A stretch of 64,000 nt of DNA from Paracoccus denitrificans (lineage in GTDB: Bacteria > Pseudomonadota > Alphaproteobacteria > Rhodobacterales > Rhodobacteraceae): contig QFNE01000002.1 of the NCBI GenBank assembly GCA_003240735.1, positions 186,001 to 250,000 on the forward strand. The letters run 5' to 3'. Of this stretch, positions 37,148-46,640 are shown one piece after another. A program made the position numbers and the translations under genes. A model generated the notes under the pieces. The model was not told the origin of the DNA. It searched no databases and saw only the letters and a list, made by a program, of their open reading frames with translations. The first letter of the stretch is position 1. Every line of letters begins with the position of its first letter.

Positions 37148-39553
37148 ATGAAATTCACCCTGTCATGGCTGAAGAAGCACCTCGACACCACCGCATCGCT
37201 GACAGAAATCACCGACGCGCTGACCGATCTGGGGCTGGAGGTGGAGGGGGTGACCGACCCCGCAGCCAAGCTGACAAGCTTTACGCTGGCCAAGGTGACC
37301 GACGCCGTCCAGCACCCTGATGCCGACCGTCTGCGGGTCTGCAAGGTCATGACGGACGAGGGTGAAAAGCAGATCGTCTGCGGCGCCCCGAACGCGCGCA
37401 CGGGCATCACCGTGGTGCTGGCGAAACCCGGCGACTACGTCCCCGGCATCGACACGACGCTGGGCGTGGGCAAGATCCGTGGCGTCGAAAGCCACGGCAT
37501 GATGGCGTCCGAGCGTGAGCTGGAATTGTCCGACGAACACAACGGCATCATCGAGCTTCCCTCGGGTGAGGTCGGTCAGCGCTTCGTCGACTGGTTGGCC
37601 GCCAACGCGCCCGAAAAGATCGACCCCGTGGTCGAGATCAAGATCACGCCCAACCGTCCCGACGCGCTCGGCGTGCGGGGCATCGCCCGCGACCTCGCGG
37701 CGCGGGGACTCGGCACGCTGCGGCCAATTTCGATCCCTGCGGTGGACGGCACGTTCGACGGCGGAATCGGGATCAGCATCACGCCGGAAGTCATTGGCAA
37801 GGCACCGTATTTCACTGGCCGTCTGATCCGGGGTGTGACCAACGGCCCGTCGCCCGAGTGGCTGCAGAACGCGCTGCGGGCCATCGGACTTCGGCCGATC
37901 TCGGCGCTGGTCGATATCACCAACTACTTCACCTTCGACCTGAACCGCCCCCTGCACGTGTTCGATGCGGCCAAGGTCTGCGGCAACCTGGTCGTCCGGG
38001 CGGCGACCGACGGTGAAACTCTGCTTGCCCTGGACGACAAGACCTATGCCCCGCGTCCGGGCGATCTGGTGATTTCCGACGATACCGGGCCGCAATCGCT
38101 GGCCGGCATCATGGGCGGGGCGGATACCGGCGTGGACGAGAACACGACAGACGTGTTCCTTGAAAGCGCCTATTGGGACCCGATCACCATTGCCGCGACG
38201 GGCCGCGCGCTCAAGATCAACTCGGATGCGCGCTATCGCTTTGAACGCGGGGTGGACCCGGCGTTCACCCGCGCTGGGCTTGAGGCGGCGACCCAGATGA
38301 TCCTGGATCTGTGCGGCGGTGAGGCGGGTCACGTGGTCGAGGCGGGTGCTGTCCCAGACACGTCGCGCTCATACCAGCTTGATCCGGCGCGCACGGAAAG
38401 TCTCGTCGGGATGGAAATTCCCGCAGAAGTTCAGCGTAACACGCTGACCGCGTTGGGCTTTATCATGGACGGCGACATGGCGCAGGTGCCGCCGTGGCGC
38501 CCCGATGTGCTGGGTGAGGCCGACCTTGTCGAAGAAGTCGCGCGGATCGCGTCTCTGACCAAACTGGAAGGCAAGCCCTTGGCGCGCCCGTCGGCCGGGG
38601 TGCCCAAGCCTGTCCTGACGCCCCTGCAGCGACGCGAAAGCGCAGCGCGTCGCGCGGCGGCCGCGTTGGGTTACATCGAATGCGTCACCTACAGCTTCAT
38701 CGACGGGCAGGTCGCGGCGCTGTTCGGCGGGGGGGCAGATGCCGTGCGGCTGGAAAACCCGATCTCCAGCGAGATGACACACCTGCGGCCGGACCTGCTG
38801 CCGGGGCTTTTGTCGGCTGCGGCGCGCAATCAGGCGCGCGGCTTTGCCGATCTGGCGCTGTTCGAGCTTGGCCCCCTGTTCACCGGCGGCGAGCCGGGCG
38901 AGCAGTCGGTCGCCCTGACCGGCCTTCTCGTCGGCGCAACCGCCGCGCGTGATCCGTTCGCCAGCCGCCGCCCCGTCGATCTTTACGACGCCAAGGCCGA
39001 TGCCGAGGCAATTTTGGCGACCATCGGCGCGCCTGCCAAGGTGCAGATCGACCGCAAGCTGGACGCGTGGTGGCATCCGGGTCGGGCGGGCAACATCGGT
39101 CTGGGACCGAACCGGTTGGCGTCGTTCGGTGAAATCCATCCGCGCATCTTGAAGGCGATGGACGTCAAGGGACCGGCAGTCGCGTTCACGATCCACATCC
39201 CGAATGTGCCCCAGCCAAAGGTCAAGACGCCGACCCGTCCGGCGCTGGCCATCAGCGACCTGCAGGCCGTCGATCGCGACTTTGCCTTTGTCGTCGATGC
39301 CGGGGTCGAGGCCCTGACCATCGTCAACGCCGCGCTTGGCGCCGACAAGGCGCTGATCGAATCCGTGCGCGTCTTTGATCAGTTCATCGGCGACAAGGCC
39401 GAGGCGCAGATGGGCGCAGGCAAGAAATCGGTCGCAATCACCGCGCGTCTGCAGCCGCGTGACAAAACACTGACCGACAAGGATATCGAGGCAGTCAGCG
39501 CCAAGATCATCGAGAAAGTCGCCAAAGCGACCGGCGGGGCGCTGCGCGCCTAA
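37148..39553 (+). CDS. pheT: Phenylalanyl-tRNA synthetase beta subunit
   Basis: PheT has 801 residues, normal length. It has the N-terminal tRNA-binding (EMAP-like) domain (about 40-150: LAKVTDAVQHPDADRLRVC), the B3/B4 editing region, ITNYFTFDLNRPLHVFDAAK, B5, the core-like domain and the C-terminal ferredoxin-fold anticodon-binding domain (about 705-800: LQAVDRDFAFVVD). ATG at 37148 follows CTGACGGAGCCC. It must work with PheS, from which it is separated by 2 kb. Confidence 0.97.
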   Translation: MKFTLSWLKKHLDTTASLTEITDALTDLGLEVEGVTDPAAKLTSFTLAKVTDAVQHPDADRLRVCKVMTDEGEKQIVCGAPNARTGITVVLAKPGDYVPGIDTTLGVGKIRGVESHGMMASERELELSDEHNGIIELPSGEVGQRFVDWLAANAPEKIDPVVEIKITPNRPDALGVRGIARDLAARGLGTLRPISIPAVDGTFDGGIGISITPEVIGKAPYFTGRLIRGVTNGPSPEWLQNALRAIGLRPISALVDITNYFTFDLNRPLHVFDAAKVCGNLVVRAATDGETLLALDDKTYAPRPGDLVISDDTGPQSLAGIMGGADTGVDENTTDVFLESAYWDPITIAATGRALKINSDARYRFERGVDPAFTRAGLEAATQMILDLCGGEAGHVVEAGAVPDTSRSYQLDPARTESLVGMEIPAEVQRNTLTALGFIMDGDMAQVPPWRPDVLGEADLVEEVARIASLTKLEGKPLARPSAGVPKPVLTPLQRRESAARRAAAALGYIECVTYSFIDGQVAALFGGGADAVRLENPISSEMTHLRPDLLPGLLSAAARNQARGFADLALFELGPLFTGGEPGEQSVALTGLLVGATAARDPFASRRPVDLYDAKADAEAILATIGAPAKVQIDRKLDAWWHPGRAGNIGLGPNRLASFGEIHPRILKAMDVKGPAVAFTIHIPNVPQPKVKTPTRPALAISDLQAVDRDFAFVVDAGVEALTIVNAALGADKALIESVRVFDQFIGDKAEAQMGAGKKSVAITARLQPRDKTLTDKDIEAVSAKIIEKVAKATGGALRA

Positions 39554-39561
39554 CCCAGCGC

Positions 39562-40599
39562 CTAAGCCTGCGCGGCGTCCAGTTCCCGTGCCAGCGTTCT
39601 GACCAGTTCAGACGCTCGCATGGGCCGCGCGTCCGCGGCGCCGGTTCCCGACCACTGTGCGCCGAACTCTGGTCGGCCAACGGCTTTAGCGGCGGCTGCC
39701 AGTTGCTTGGTCGCATCATAGGTCAGCGGATAAGCGGCGTGATGCCCGATCAGCGCTGTCAGGCGGTTCGGAAACCCCCGGGCCGGCCTGCCAGAGATTG
39801 CCGCGCTCATCACCGTGGCGTCGGGGTTCTGGAACCGCGTGCGATAGGCAGCGTCGGCCGCACTTTCGGGACAGGTGACGAAAGCGGTGCCCATCTGGAC
39901 GGCCGTCGCACCCAGCGCCAGCATTCTGGCGATGTCGGCCCCGTCCATGATGCCACCAGCCGCGACGACCGGTCGACCAGTCGCCGCAAGGATGCCACGC
40001 ACCAGATCCTCGGTGGTCAATCGGTCGTCCGGTCCATCCGGTTCGAATATCCCGCGATGCCCGCCCGCCTGCCAGCCCTGCGCGACGATCACGTCGACGC
40101 CCGCCGCATCAATCGCCGCAGCCTCACTAACGCTCGTTGCGGTCGCCATCAACGTGATGCCAGCGTCCCGCAGCGCCGCAATCTGCGGCGCGGTCGGCAG
40201 ACCGAAGTGAAAGCTGACCACATCGGGGCGCGTGTCCAGCAGCATGGCCAGCGCCTGATCGTCGCCGGCGAAGGTCGGATAGATTTCCGTCAGCTGATCA
40301 GGGGGCACTGCCCCGAATTCGGCGAAAAGCGGCTTCAGCAGATTTAACCAGCCTGCTTCCCGGGCGGCATCGCGCTGCGCGGGACGGTGGCAAAAGACGT
40401 TCACGTTAAAGGGCCGCGCCGTCAGCGCGCGCGTGTCAGCAATCGCCGCGCGTGCGGCGTCCAGCGTCATGGCGGCAACCCCCAGCGACCCCAGCCCGCC
40501 CGCATTCGACACTGCTGCCGCCAAAGCCGGGGTCGAAACCCCGGCCATCGGCGCCTGGATGATCGGCAGGTCCAGCGTCACATGTCTCAGCGTGACCAT
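39562..40599 (-). CDS. Nitronate monooxygenase-family flavoprotein
   Basis: This 345-residue FMN enzyme has the 2-nitropropane dioxygenase/nitronate monooxygenase plan: LPIIQAPMAGVSTPALAAAVSNAGGLGSLG at the start, IVAQGWQAGGHRG with the catalytic His region, PVVAAGGIMDG and MGTAFV for FMN phosphate. It probably detoxifies nitronates such as propionate 3-nitronate. The ATG at 40599 lies five bases after the stop of the upstream GST gene, so the two form an operon. It is convergent with pheT. Confidence 0.88.
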   Translation of the reverse strand: MVTLRHVTLDLPIIQAPMAGVSTPALAAAVSNAGGLGSLGVAAMTLDAARAAIADTRALTARPFNVNVFCHRPAQRDAAREAGWLNLLKPLFAEFGAVPPDQLTEIYPTFAGDDQALAMLLDTRPDVVSFHFGLPTAPQIAALRDAGITLMATATSVSEAAAIDAAGVDVIVAQGWQAGGHRGIFEPDGPDDRLTTEDLVRGILAATGRPVVAAGGIMDGADIARMLALGATAVQMGTAFVTCPESAADAAYRTRFQNPDATVMSAAISGRPARGFPNRLTALIGHHAAYPLTYDATKQLAAAAKAVGRPEFGAQWSGTGAADARPMRASELVRTLARELDAAQA

Positions 40600-40604
40600 C
40601 GCGT

Positions 40605-41309
40605 TCAGCCCCGTGCGCAGACGGCCATGCCACGCTGAACCGCGGGACGCGCGGTGAAACGTTCGATCCATGCCTGAACGTGGGGCGCATCGTCCCAGCC
40701 GACCAGATCACCCGCACCATAGAAGTTGATCGAACTGTTGATCCACGGGCAAAGCGCCATATCGGCGATGGAGTAGTCGCCCGCGATCCATTCCCGGCCA
40801 TTAGCCAGCTGTCCTTCCAGAACGCCCAGAAGGCGGCGGCTTTCGTTGGCGTAACGGTCGCGGGGCCGCTTGTCCTCGATGTCCTTGCCGGCAAACTTGT
40901 GGAAGAAGCCAAGCTGGCCGAACATCGGTCCCACCCCGCCCATCTGGAACATCAGCCACTGCAGGACGTGATAGCGCGCGGCGCCGTCGCGCGGCAGGAA
41001 CTTGCCGGTCTTGTCACCCAGATAGATCAGGATCGCGCCGCTTTCCCACAGACCCATCGGCTGACCGCCGGGGCCGTTTGGATCGATGATCGCGGGGATC
41101 TTGTTGTTGGGGTTCAGCGACAGGAACTCGGGTGTCATCTGGTCGTCCTTGCCGATGTCGACCAGATGCGGCTCGTACGGGATGGCCGCCTCTTCCAGCA
41201 TGACAGCGACCTTGATGCCGTTCGGGGTGTTCAGCGAATACAGCTGGACCACGTCCGGGTCGGCGGCAGGCCAGCGGTGTGTGATCTGAAAGTCAGACAG
41301 TTTGGTCAT
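40605..41309 (-). CDS. Glutathione S-transferase family protein (YfcG/YghU-like)
   Basis: This 234-residue protein has an N-terminal thioredoxin-fold domain (about 18-100: LYSLNTPNGIKVAVMLEEA, NKIPAIIDP, WESGAILIYLGDKTG) and a C-terminal helical domain with GDYSIADMALCPW. The NTPNGIK segment is typical of the disulfide-reducing YfcG/YghU subgroup. The ATG at 41309 is chosen; longer frames upstream overlap the divergent mscL region. Co-transcribed with the nitronate monooxygenase gene. Confidence 0.9.
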   Translation of the reverse strand: MTKLSDFQITHRWPAADPDVVQLYSLNTPNGIKVAVMLEEAAIPYEPHLVDIGKDDQMTPEFLSLNPNNKIPAIIDPNGPGGQPMGLWESGAILIYLGDKTGKFLPRDGAARYHVLQWLMFQMGGVGPMFGQLGFFHKFAGKDIEDKRPRDRYANESRRLLGVLEGQLANGREWIAGDYSIADMALCPWINSSINFYGAGDLVGWDDAPHVQAWIERFTARPAVQRGMAVCARG

Positions 41310-41408
41310 GTGCTTGCTCTCGTTAAGTAACATTTGCGATATAATCGGCCCCATGTTAGCGCGGCAGTGCATCGCCCTAGCCAAGGGCTTAGGATTGAAG
41401 GTATTTCC

Positions 41409-41846
41409 ATGATCAAGGAATTTCGCGATTTCATCGCTCGTGGCAATGTCATGGACATGGCCGTGGGTATCATCATCGGTGCGGCATTTACCGCCATCGT
41501 GACCTCTCTGGTCGGTGATCTGATCAACCCAATCATCGGGATCATCACGGGCGGCACCGATTTCAGTTCCAAATACGTCGTCCTGTCCGGCACTGCCCCC
41601 GAGGGTGCGGGCCTTCAGGCCGCACGCGACGCCGGGGCCAACGTCTTTGCCTATGGTTCGTTCCTGTCGGCGGTCATCAACTTCCTTATCATCGCCTTCG
41701 TCGTGTTCTTGCTGGTCAAGGGCGTGAACAAGATCAAGGACAGCACGATGGGTCCGAAAGCCGTCTCGGATGAGCCGACGCCCCCCAGCCAGGAAGAGCT
41801 GCTGGCCGACATCCGCGACCTGCTGGCACGTCGCCCCGGCGTCTGA
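41409..41846 (+). CDS. mscL: Large-conductance mechanosensitive channel
   Basis: MscL is the pore that releases solutes when osmotic downshock stretches the membrane. The 145-residue protein begins [20 protein letters not shown] and has the pore helix [21 protein letters not shown], a periplasmic loop and the second helix [23 protein letters not shown], then a C-terminal helical bundle. ATG at 41409 follows GAAGGTATTT. Confidence 0.96.
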   Translation: MIKEFRDFIARGNVMDMAVGIIIGAAFTAIVTSLVGDLINPIIGIITGGTDFSSKYVVLSGTAPEGAGLQAARDAGANVFAYGSFLSAVINFLIIAFVVFLLVKGVNKIKDSTMGPKAVSDEPTPPSQEELLADIRDLLARRPGV

Positions 41847-41865
41847 TCGCCGCGATATTTCTGCC

Positions 41866-41902
41866 AAGACGGCGCGGTCCTGCAACAGGGCCGCGCCGTC
41901 TT
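41866..41902. terminator. Probable bidirectional terminator between mscL and ald
   Basis: AAGACGGCGCGG and CCGCGCCGTCTT form a perfect 12-bp stem with a 13-base loop in the 60-base gap between the convergent genes. The T runs are very short, so termination strength is uncertain. Confidence 0.7.
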
Positions 41903-41906
41903 CGTA

Positions 41907-43025
41907 TCATAATCCGGTTAGCACATCGCGGATCGGGACCCAGTCAAGCGACAGCGCAGCCGCGACGGGTTCTGACGTCAGCCGTCCGTCATGGACCGAC
42001 AGCCCCGCTGCCAGATGCGCGTCCCGCCGCAACGCGTCCGCCCAGCCGTCGGCCAGCGCCAAAACGAAGGGCAGGGTGGCGTTCCCCAAAGCCTGCGTCG
42101 ATGTGCGTGCCACCGCGCCCGGCATGTTCGCCACGCAGTAATGCAGAACGCCGTCCACCTCATAGATCGGGTCCTGATGCGTCGTGGCGTGCGACGTCTC
42201 AAAGCAGCCACCCTGATCGATCGCCACATCGACCAGAGCCGATCCGGGCATCATCGTCGACAGTTGGGCGCGTGACACCAGCTTGGGTGCAGCGGCGCCG
42301 GGGATCAGGACCGCGCCGACGACCATGTCGGCGGTCGGCAGCAGATCGGCGATGGCGCCGGCGCTGGAATACTGCGTAGACAGCTTGCCCATGAAAATGT
42401 CGTCCAGCCACGACAGCCGCGCGATCGAGCGGTCAAGGATCGTGACGTTCGCCCCCATCCCCACGGCCACGCGCGCCGCCGCCGTGCCGACGACGCCACC
42501 GCCGATGATGACGACATTGGCAGGACGCACGCCCGGCACGCCGCCCAGCAGAACCCCGCGCCCGCCATTGGCCTTCTGCAGGGTCCACGCGCCCATCTGG
42601 GGGGCAAGCCGTCCGGCGACCTCGGACATCGGCGCCAGAAGCGGCAGGCCGCCGCGCATGTCCGTCACCGTTTCATACGCGATGGCCGTCACGCCGGACG
42701 CCAGCAGATCGCGGGTCTGATCGGGGTCGGGGGCAAGGTGAAGATAGGTGAACAGCACCTGCCCGCGGCGCAGCATCTGCCGTTCGACCGCCTGCGGTTC
42801 CTTGACCTTGACGATCATGTCCGACGCGTCAAAGACCGCCTTTGCGTCGGGCGCGATCTGCGCGCCCTGAGCGGTATAGTCACCATCGGTGAACCCGGCG
42901 CCGTCCCCCGCCAGCGTTTCGATCAGCACCTCGTGCCCGCGTCGCGTCAGCTCTCCCACCGCGTCGGGCGTCAGGCCCACGCGAAACTCCTGAGGCTTGA
43001 TTTCCTTTGGACATCCGACCTTCAT
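41907..43025 (-). CDS. ald: Alanine dehydrogenase
   Basis: This enzyme interconverts alanine and pyruvate plus ammonia with NAD. The 372-residue length is standard. It begins MKVGCPKEIKPQEFRVGLTP, has MIVKVKEPQ (substrate lysine region), TYLHLAPD with the catalytic His, and GGGVVGTAAARVAVGMGANVTILD for NAD. It is divergent from an Lrp/AsnC-type regulator, the usual ald-aldR arrangement. Confidence 0.96.
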   Translation of the reverse strand: MKVGCPKEIKPQEFRVGLTPDAVGELTRRGHEVLIETLAGDGAGFTDGDYTAQGAQIAPDAKAVFDASDMIVKVKEPQAVERQMLRRGQVLFTYLHLAPDPDQTRDLLASGVTAIAYETVTDMRGGLPLLAPMSEVAGRLAPQMGAWTLQKANGGRGVLLGGVPGVRPANVVIIGGGVVGTAAARVAVGMGANVTILDRSIARLSWLDDIFMGKLSTQYSSAGAIADLLPTADMVVGAVLIPGAAAPKLVSRAQLSTMMPGSALVDVAIDQGGCFETSHATTHQDPIYEVDGVLHYCVANMPGAVARTSTQALGNATLPFVLALADGWADALRRDAHLAAGLSVHDGRLTSEPVAAALSLDWVPIRDVLTGL

Positions 43026-43166
43026 CGCTTCCTCCGTTCGCTGAAGTCGTCATTGACCGATCGTGACACGCGGACCGGGGAGGATTTGTGTTATCTGGGG
43101 GACGGTCCTAGGCTGCGGGGAAAGAAACGCGCGTCAGACCCCGTCGCGAAAGGAAAAAATTCGACA

Positions 43167-43628
43167 ATGGATCACATGGACGCAACCGACCGCCGCATTC
43201 TTTCGGTGCTGCAGAAAGAGGGGCGGATCAGCAATGCCGACCTTGCCAACCGCGTGAACCTGTCGGCCAGCGCCTGCCACCGCCGCGTGCAGAGGCTGGA
43301 GGAGGCGGGCTTCATCGCGGGCTATGTCGCCCTCTTGGACCCGCGCAGTCTGGGACGCACGACGACGGTGTTCGTTGAAATCACGCTGTCAGGGCAGGCG
43401 GACGAACTGCTGGACCGGTTCGAAAAGGCGGTGCGCGCGATCCCAGACGTGATGGAATGTCACCTGATGGCAGGGTCAGCAGACTACCTGCTGAAGGTCG
43501 CGGCGCGGGACACCGACGACTTTGCCCGCATCCACCGCCAAAGCCTCGCCAAACTGCCCGGGGTGGCGCAGATGCACTCATCCTTTTCGTTGAAAACCGT
43601 GTTGTTCACCACCGCGCTGCCGGTGTAA
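43167..43628 (+). CDS. Lrp/AsnC-family regulator, probable AldR
   Basis: The protein has 153 residues. It has an N-terminal helix-turn-helix (DATDRRILSVLQKEGRISNADLANRVNLSASACHRRVQRLEEAG) and a C-terminal RAM/ligand-binding domain (about 70-150). It is divergent from ald with 141 bases between, so it most likely senses alanine and controls ald; this is inferred from context. GAAAGGAAAA precedes the ATG. Confidence 0.9.
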   Translation: MDHMDATDRRILSVLQKEGRISNADLANRVNLSASACHRRVQRLEEAGFIAGYVALLDPRSLGRTTTVFVEITLSGQADELLDRFEKAVRAIPDVMECHLMAGSADYLLKVAARDTDDFARIHRQSLAKLPGVAQMHSSFSLKTVLFTTALPV

Positions 43629-43637
43629 TCGCGGGTC

Positions 43638-44519
43638 ATGAACCGCCGCCATCTTCTTTCGCTGCTGCCAGTTCTGGCCGCGACCCCCGTCCTTGCGCAA
43701 AGCCCCGCCGGCCCCCCGGGACGAAAGCGCCGAGAGCGTCCACCGCCCGAACAGATCAAGGACCCGCGCGCGACGGAATTTCTGTTCGGCCCGCCGGAAC
43801 ATCAGTGGCGTATCCTTGTGGGCCTGCCGGACGCGCCCCCGCCGCCGGATGGGTATTCGGTTATCTTCTCATTGGACGGGGATACGACGTTTCCAGCCCT
43901 TTGGAACCACCGCGCGGCTCGCGCGCCTGAAGCGCCCGTCATCCTGTTCGCTATCACCTATCCGGGCGAAAACCGGCGTTGGTACGATCTGACCTCTCGC
44001 GCGATGTCGCCCACCCAGCCGATCGAAGGGCAGCGCCGCGCACCGACCGACCGGTCGACCGGGGGGCGCGATGCATTCCTGTCGATGATCGGCGACGACC
44101 TGCTGCCGGAACTGGCCCGCAGGCACCCGATCAACACCAGTGACATGACGCTTTACGGCCATTCGCTTGGCGGTCTTTTCGTCATGCACACGCTGTTGAC
44201 GCGGCCCCATCTATTCGCGCGCTACGTCGCCGCCGACCCGTCGCTCTGGTGGAACGCCGGAGAGACGCAGCGCGAGACCGAAACCTTCGCGGGCGGCGTC
44301 ATCGCCACTGGTCGACCCATCGATCCGGCGATCAGGCTGCTGGTCGCCAAGTCCGGCCAGCCGGCACCGGGCCGCAACGATGACATGGCTGATTATGTCG
44401 ACCAGCTGTCCCGGATCGCCGGGCTTGATGTCACCTATCACCCCTATCCAAAGGAAGGTCACGGATCGCTGATCGGCCCGACCACGGCGGATGCCTTGGA
44501 CCTGCATCTGGCGCGATAG
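43638..44519 (+). CDS. Secreted alpha/beta hydrolase, IroE/BES1-like esterase
   Basis: The protein has 293 residues, with a signal peptide of the MNRRHLLSLLPVLAATPVLAQ type (an RR pair is present but not a full Tat motif). The nucleophile elbow GHSLGG (Ser in YGHSLGGLFVMH), a downstream ADPSLWW and a C-terminal EGHGS His segment match putative esterase D/siderophore esterase folds. The substrate is unknown; no iron-uptake genes are nearby. It starts nine bases after the AldR-type gene, so it may share its transcript. Confidence 0.82.
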   Translation: MNRRHLLSLLPVLAATPVLAQSPAGPPGRKRRERPPPEQIKDPRATEFLFGPPEHQWRILVGLPDAPPPPDGYSVIFSLDGDTTFPALWNHRAARAPEAPVILFAITYPGENRRWYDLTSRAMSPTQPIEGQRRAPTDRSTGGRDAFLSMIGDDLLPELARRHPINTSDMTLYGHSLGGLFVMHTLLTRPHLFARYVAADPSLWWNAGETQRETETFAGGVIATGRPIDPAIRLLVAKSGQPAPGRNDDMADYVDQLSRIAGLDVTYHPYPKEGHGSLIGPTTADALDLHLAR

Positions 44520-44539
44520 GGGCGGCACGGACGCAAAGA

Positions 44540-44569
44540 AAAACCCCCGCGACGGATCGCAGGGGTTTT
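44540..44569 (-). terminator. Terminator shared by rpsU and the esterase gene
   Basis: AAAACCCC-C-GCGA pairs with TCGC-A-GGGGTTTT around CGGA. The minus strand, on which rpsU lies, continues with T residues; the plus strand also ends in TTTT. Confidence 0.85.
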
Positions 44570-44597
44570 AAAAGACCCTCAAGGGCTCGCTTGCGCC

Positions 44598-44804
44598 TTA
44601 CAGCGCGCCTTCGCGCTGTGCCTTTTTACGGGCCAGCTTACGGGCGCGGCGGACGGCTTCTGCCTTTTCACGGGCTTTCTTGACCGACGGCTTCTCGAAA
44701 TGTTGCTTCAGCTTCATCTCGCGGAAGACACCTTCGCGCTGAAGTTTTTTCTTCAGGGCACGGAGCGCCTGTTCGACGTTGTTATCGCGAACGCTTACCT
44801 GCAT
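44598..44804 (-). CDS. rpsU: 30S ribosomal protein S21
   Basis: The protein has 68 residues, very basic, starting [34 protein letters not shown], as in alphaproteobacterial S21. The ATG is preceded by AGGAAGGTGG. A promoter-like pair lies about 55 bases upstream and a terminator follows, so it is a single-gene unit. Confidence 0.97.
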   Translation of the reverse strand: MQVSVRDNNVEQALRALKKKLQREGVFREMKLKQHFEKPSVKKAREKAEAVRRARKLARKKAQREGAL

Positions 44805-44855
44805 GTGGTTGTCACCACCTTCCTAGGTTAGAGTTAAAGTCTTGCAGGACGCAGC

Positions 44856-44884
44856 CCTATAGCAGCGCGGGGGAAGGCTGTCCA
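44856..44884 (-). promoter_or_regulatory. Probable rpsU promoter
   Basis: On the minus strand TGGACA (44879-44884) and TATAGG (44856-44861) are 17 bases apart, a good housekeeping-type match, placed just upstream of the S21 leader. Confidence 0.6.
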
Positions 44885-44909
44885 TCAACTTTCGGCGAAG
44901 GAGTCTGCC

Positions 44910-45629
44910 ATGACCACCACCACTGAAGATCACGCCCAGCCGGCGCCACAGGGCAGCCAAAGCGACCAGTTGATCCGTGCGGCGCTGGTCCATGTGCCCT
45001 TCGACGGCATGAACCACCGCGCGTTGGCCGCGGGCGCCAAGGACGTCGGGATATCGCCACCACTGATCCGGGTTCTGGTGCCCGACGGGGGCGCGGGTCT
45101 TGCCGCCGCCTATCACCGTCAGGGCGATGCGGCGCTGGCGGAATGGATGGCGGCGCAACCCAAGCAGGGCTCGATTCGCACGCGCGTCGCGGACGCGATC
45201 TGGAAGCGGCTGGAGCTGGCGGACCGCGAACTCGTCCGGGCGGGGGCCGCGACGATGGCGTTGCCGCAGAACAGCATTCAGGGCGGGCGTCTGGTTTGGG
45301 AAACGGCCGATACGATCTGGAACGGACTTGGCGACACGTCCGATGATGTCAGCTGGTGGACCCGACGGGCTACGTTGGCGTCGGTGTGGGGTGCCGTCGT
45401 GCTGTATTGGCTGGGGGACGCGTCGGACGGGCGGGCCGACACCCGCGCGTTCATTGATCGCCGAATCGAAGAGGTGATGCAGATCGAAAAGTTCAAGGCA
45501 TCCGCCCGCAAGGTGCCCGGTGTCAGCGCCCTCACGAACCTTGCGACCGGTTGGATCAAGCGCCCCCACGACCGTGCAGGCGAACATCCGGGCCATGTTG
45601 CCCACCCTGCAAAAGGAACCCCCGCATGA
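44910..45629 (+). CDS. COQ9-family ubiquinone biosynthesis protein
   Basis: The protein has 239 residues. The region from about 85 to 205 (KRLELADRELVRAGAATMALPQN, then TADTIWNGLGDTSDDVSWWTRRATLASVWGAVVLYWL) is the COQ9 lipid-binding domain, which supports quinone ring hydroxylation in mitochondria and alphaproteobacteria. GAAGGAG lies before the ATG. Its stop overlaps the start of the quinone oxidoreductase gene as ATGA. Confidence 0.92.
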   Translation: MTTTTEDHAQPAPQGSQSDQLIRAALVHVPFDGMNHRALAAGAKDVGISPPLIRVLVPDGGAGLAAAYHRQGDAALAEWMAAQPKQGSIRTRVADAIWKRLELADRELVRAGAATMALPQNSIQGGRLVWETADTIWNGLGDTSDDVSWWTRRATLASVWGAVVLYWLGDASDGRADTRAFIDRRIEEVMQIEKFKASARKVPGVSALTNLATGWIKRPHDRAGEHPGHVAHPAKGTPA

Positions 45630-46618
45630 GCCTGCCACAGGAAATGGACGCGATGGAAATCGCGTCCCCCGGCGGCCCCGAAGTGTTGACCGCGACCCGT
45701 CTTCCCTTGCCGATCCCCGGACAAGGCCAGATCCTGATCCGCGTTGCATGGGCGGGCGTGAACCGCCCGGACGTGCTTCAGCGCAAAGGCGTCTATCCCC
45801 CGCCGCCCGGTGCGTCCGACCTTCTGGGGCTCGAGGCGTCGGGCACCATCGCCGCTGTCGGCCCCGGCGTGCATCGCTGGCGCGAAGGGGATCAGGTCTG
45901 TGCCCTGCTGCCCGGTGGCGGGTACGCGGAATACGCGCTGTGCCCCGCACACCACGCGCTGCCCGTGCCCAAGGGGCTATCCCTGCGAGAGGCGGCGTGC
46001 CTGCCCGAAACCTGCTTCACCGTCTGGTCGAATATCGTCATGCGCGGCGGACTTAAGGCGGGTGAGCGGTTTCTGGTTCACGGCGGCTCATCCGGGATCG
46101 GGACGACCGCCATTCAGATCGCGCACGCGCTGGGCGCGCGGGTCTGGGCCACCGCCGGATCGGACGACAAATGCGCGGCCTGCGAACGTCTGGGCGCGAC
46201 GGCCATCAACTATCGCACGCAGGATTTCGTGAAGGTGCTGCAACAGGCGGGGGGGGCTGACGTCATTCTGGATATGGTCGGGGGCGACTACATCGACCGC
46301 GACCTGAAGGCGCTGGCCGATGACGGGCGGCTGGTCTTCATCGCGTTTCTGGGCGGGCCTCAGGCCACGGTCAATTTTGCACAGGTGATGATGCGGCGCT
46401 TGACGATCACCGGCTCGACCCTTCGGCCGCAGTCGGACCTGGCCAAGGCCCGCATCGCCGAACAGCTGCTGACCCATGTCTGGCCGATGATCGAGGCGGG
46501 CAAGCTGCACCCCGTGATGGACCGCGAGTATGCGCTGCGTGATGTCAGCGCGGCCCACACCCGCATGGAAGATGGCGATCACATCGGCAAGATCGTGCTG
46601 CAGGTGGCGGGCGGCTGA
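45626..46618 (+). CDS. NAD(P)H quinone oxidoreductase, zinc-type alcohol dehydrogenase family
   Basis: This 330-residue MDR-superfamily protein has the PIG3-like pattern: WAGVNRPDVLQRKGVYPPPPGASDLLGLEASG and the NADPH-binding VHGGSSGIGTTAIQIA (about 145-160). No zinc ligands are evident, as in quinone reductases. The ATG at 45626 shares four bases with the COQ9 gene, suggesting coupled expression. Confidence 0.9.
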   Translation: MSLPQEMDAMEIASPGGPEVLTATRLPLPIPGQGQILIRVAWAGVNRPDVLQRKGVYPPPPGASDLLGLEASGTIAAVGPGVHRWREGDQVCALLPGGGYAEYALCPAHHALPVPKGLSLREAACLPETCFTVWSNIVMRGGLKAGERFLVHGGSSGIGTTAIQIAHALGARVWATAGSDDKCAACERLGATAINYRTQDFVKVLQQAGGADVILDMVGGDYIDRDLKALADDGRLVFIAFLGGPQATVNFAQVMMRRLTITGSTLRPQSDLAKARIAEQLLTHVWPMIEAGKLHPVMDREYALRDVSAAHTRMEDGDHIGKIVLQVAGG

Positions 46619-46640
46619 GGGACCGGCGGGGGGGGGGCCG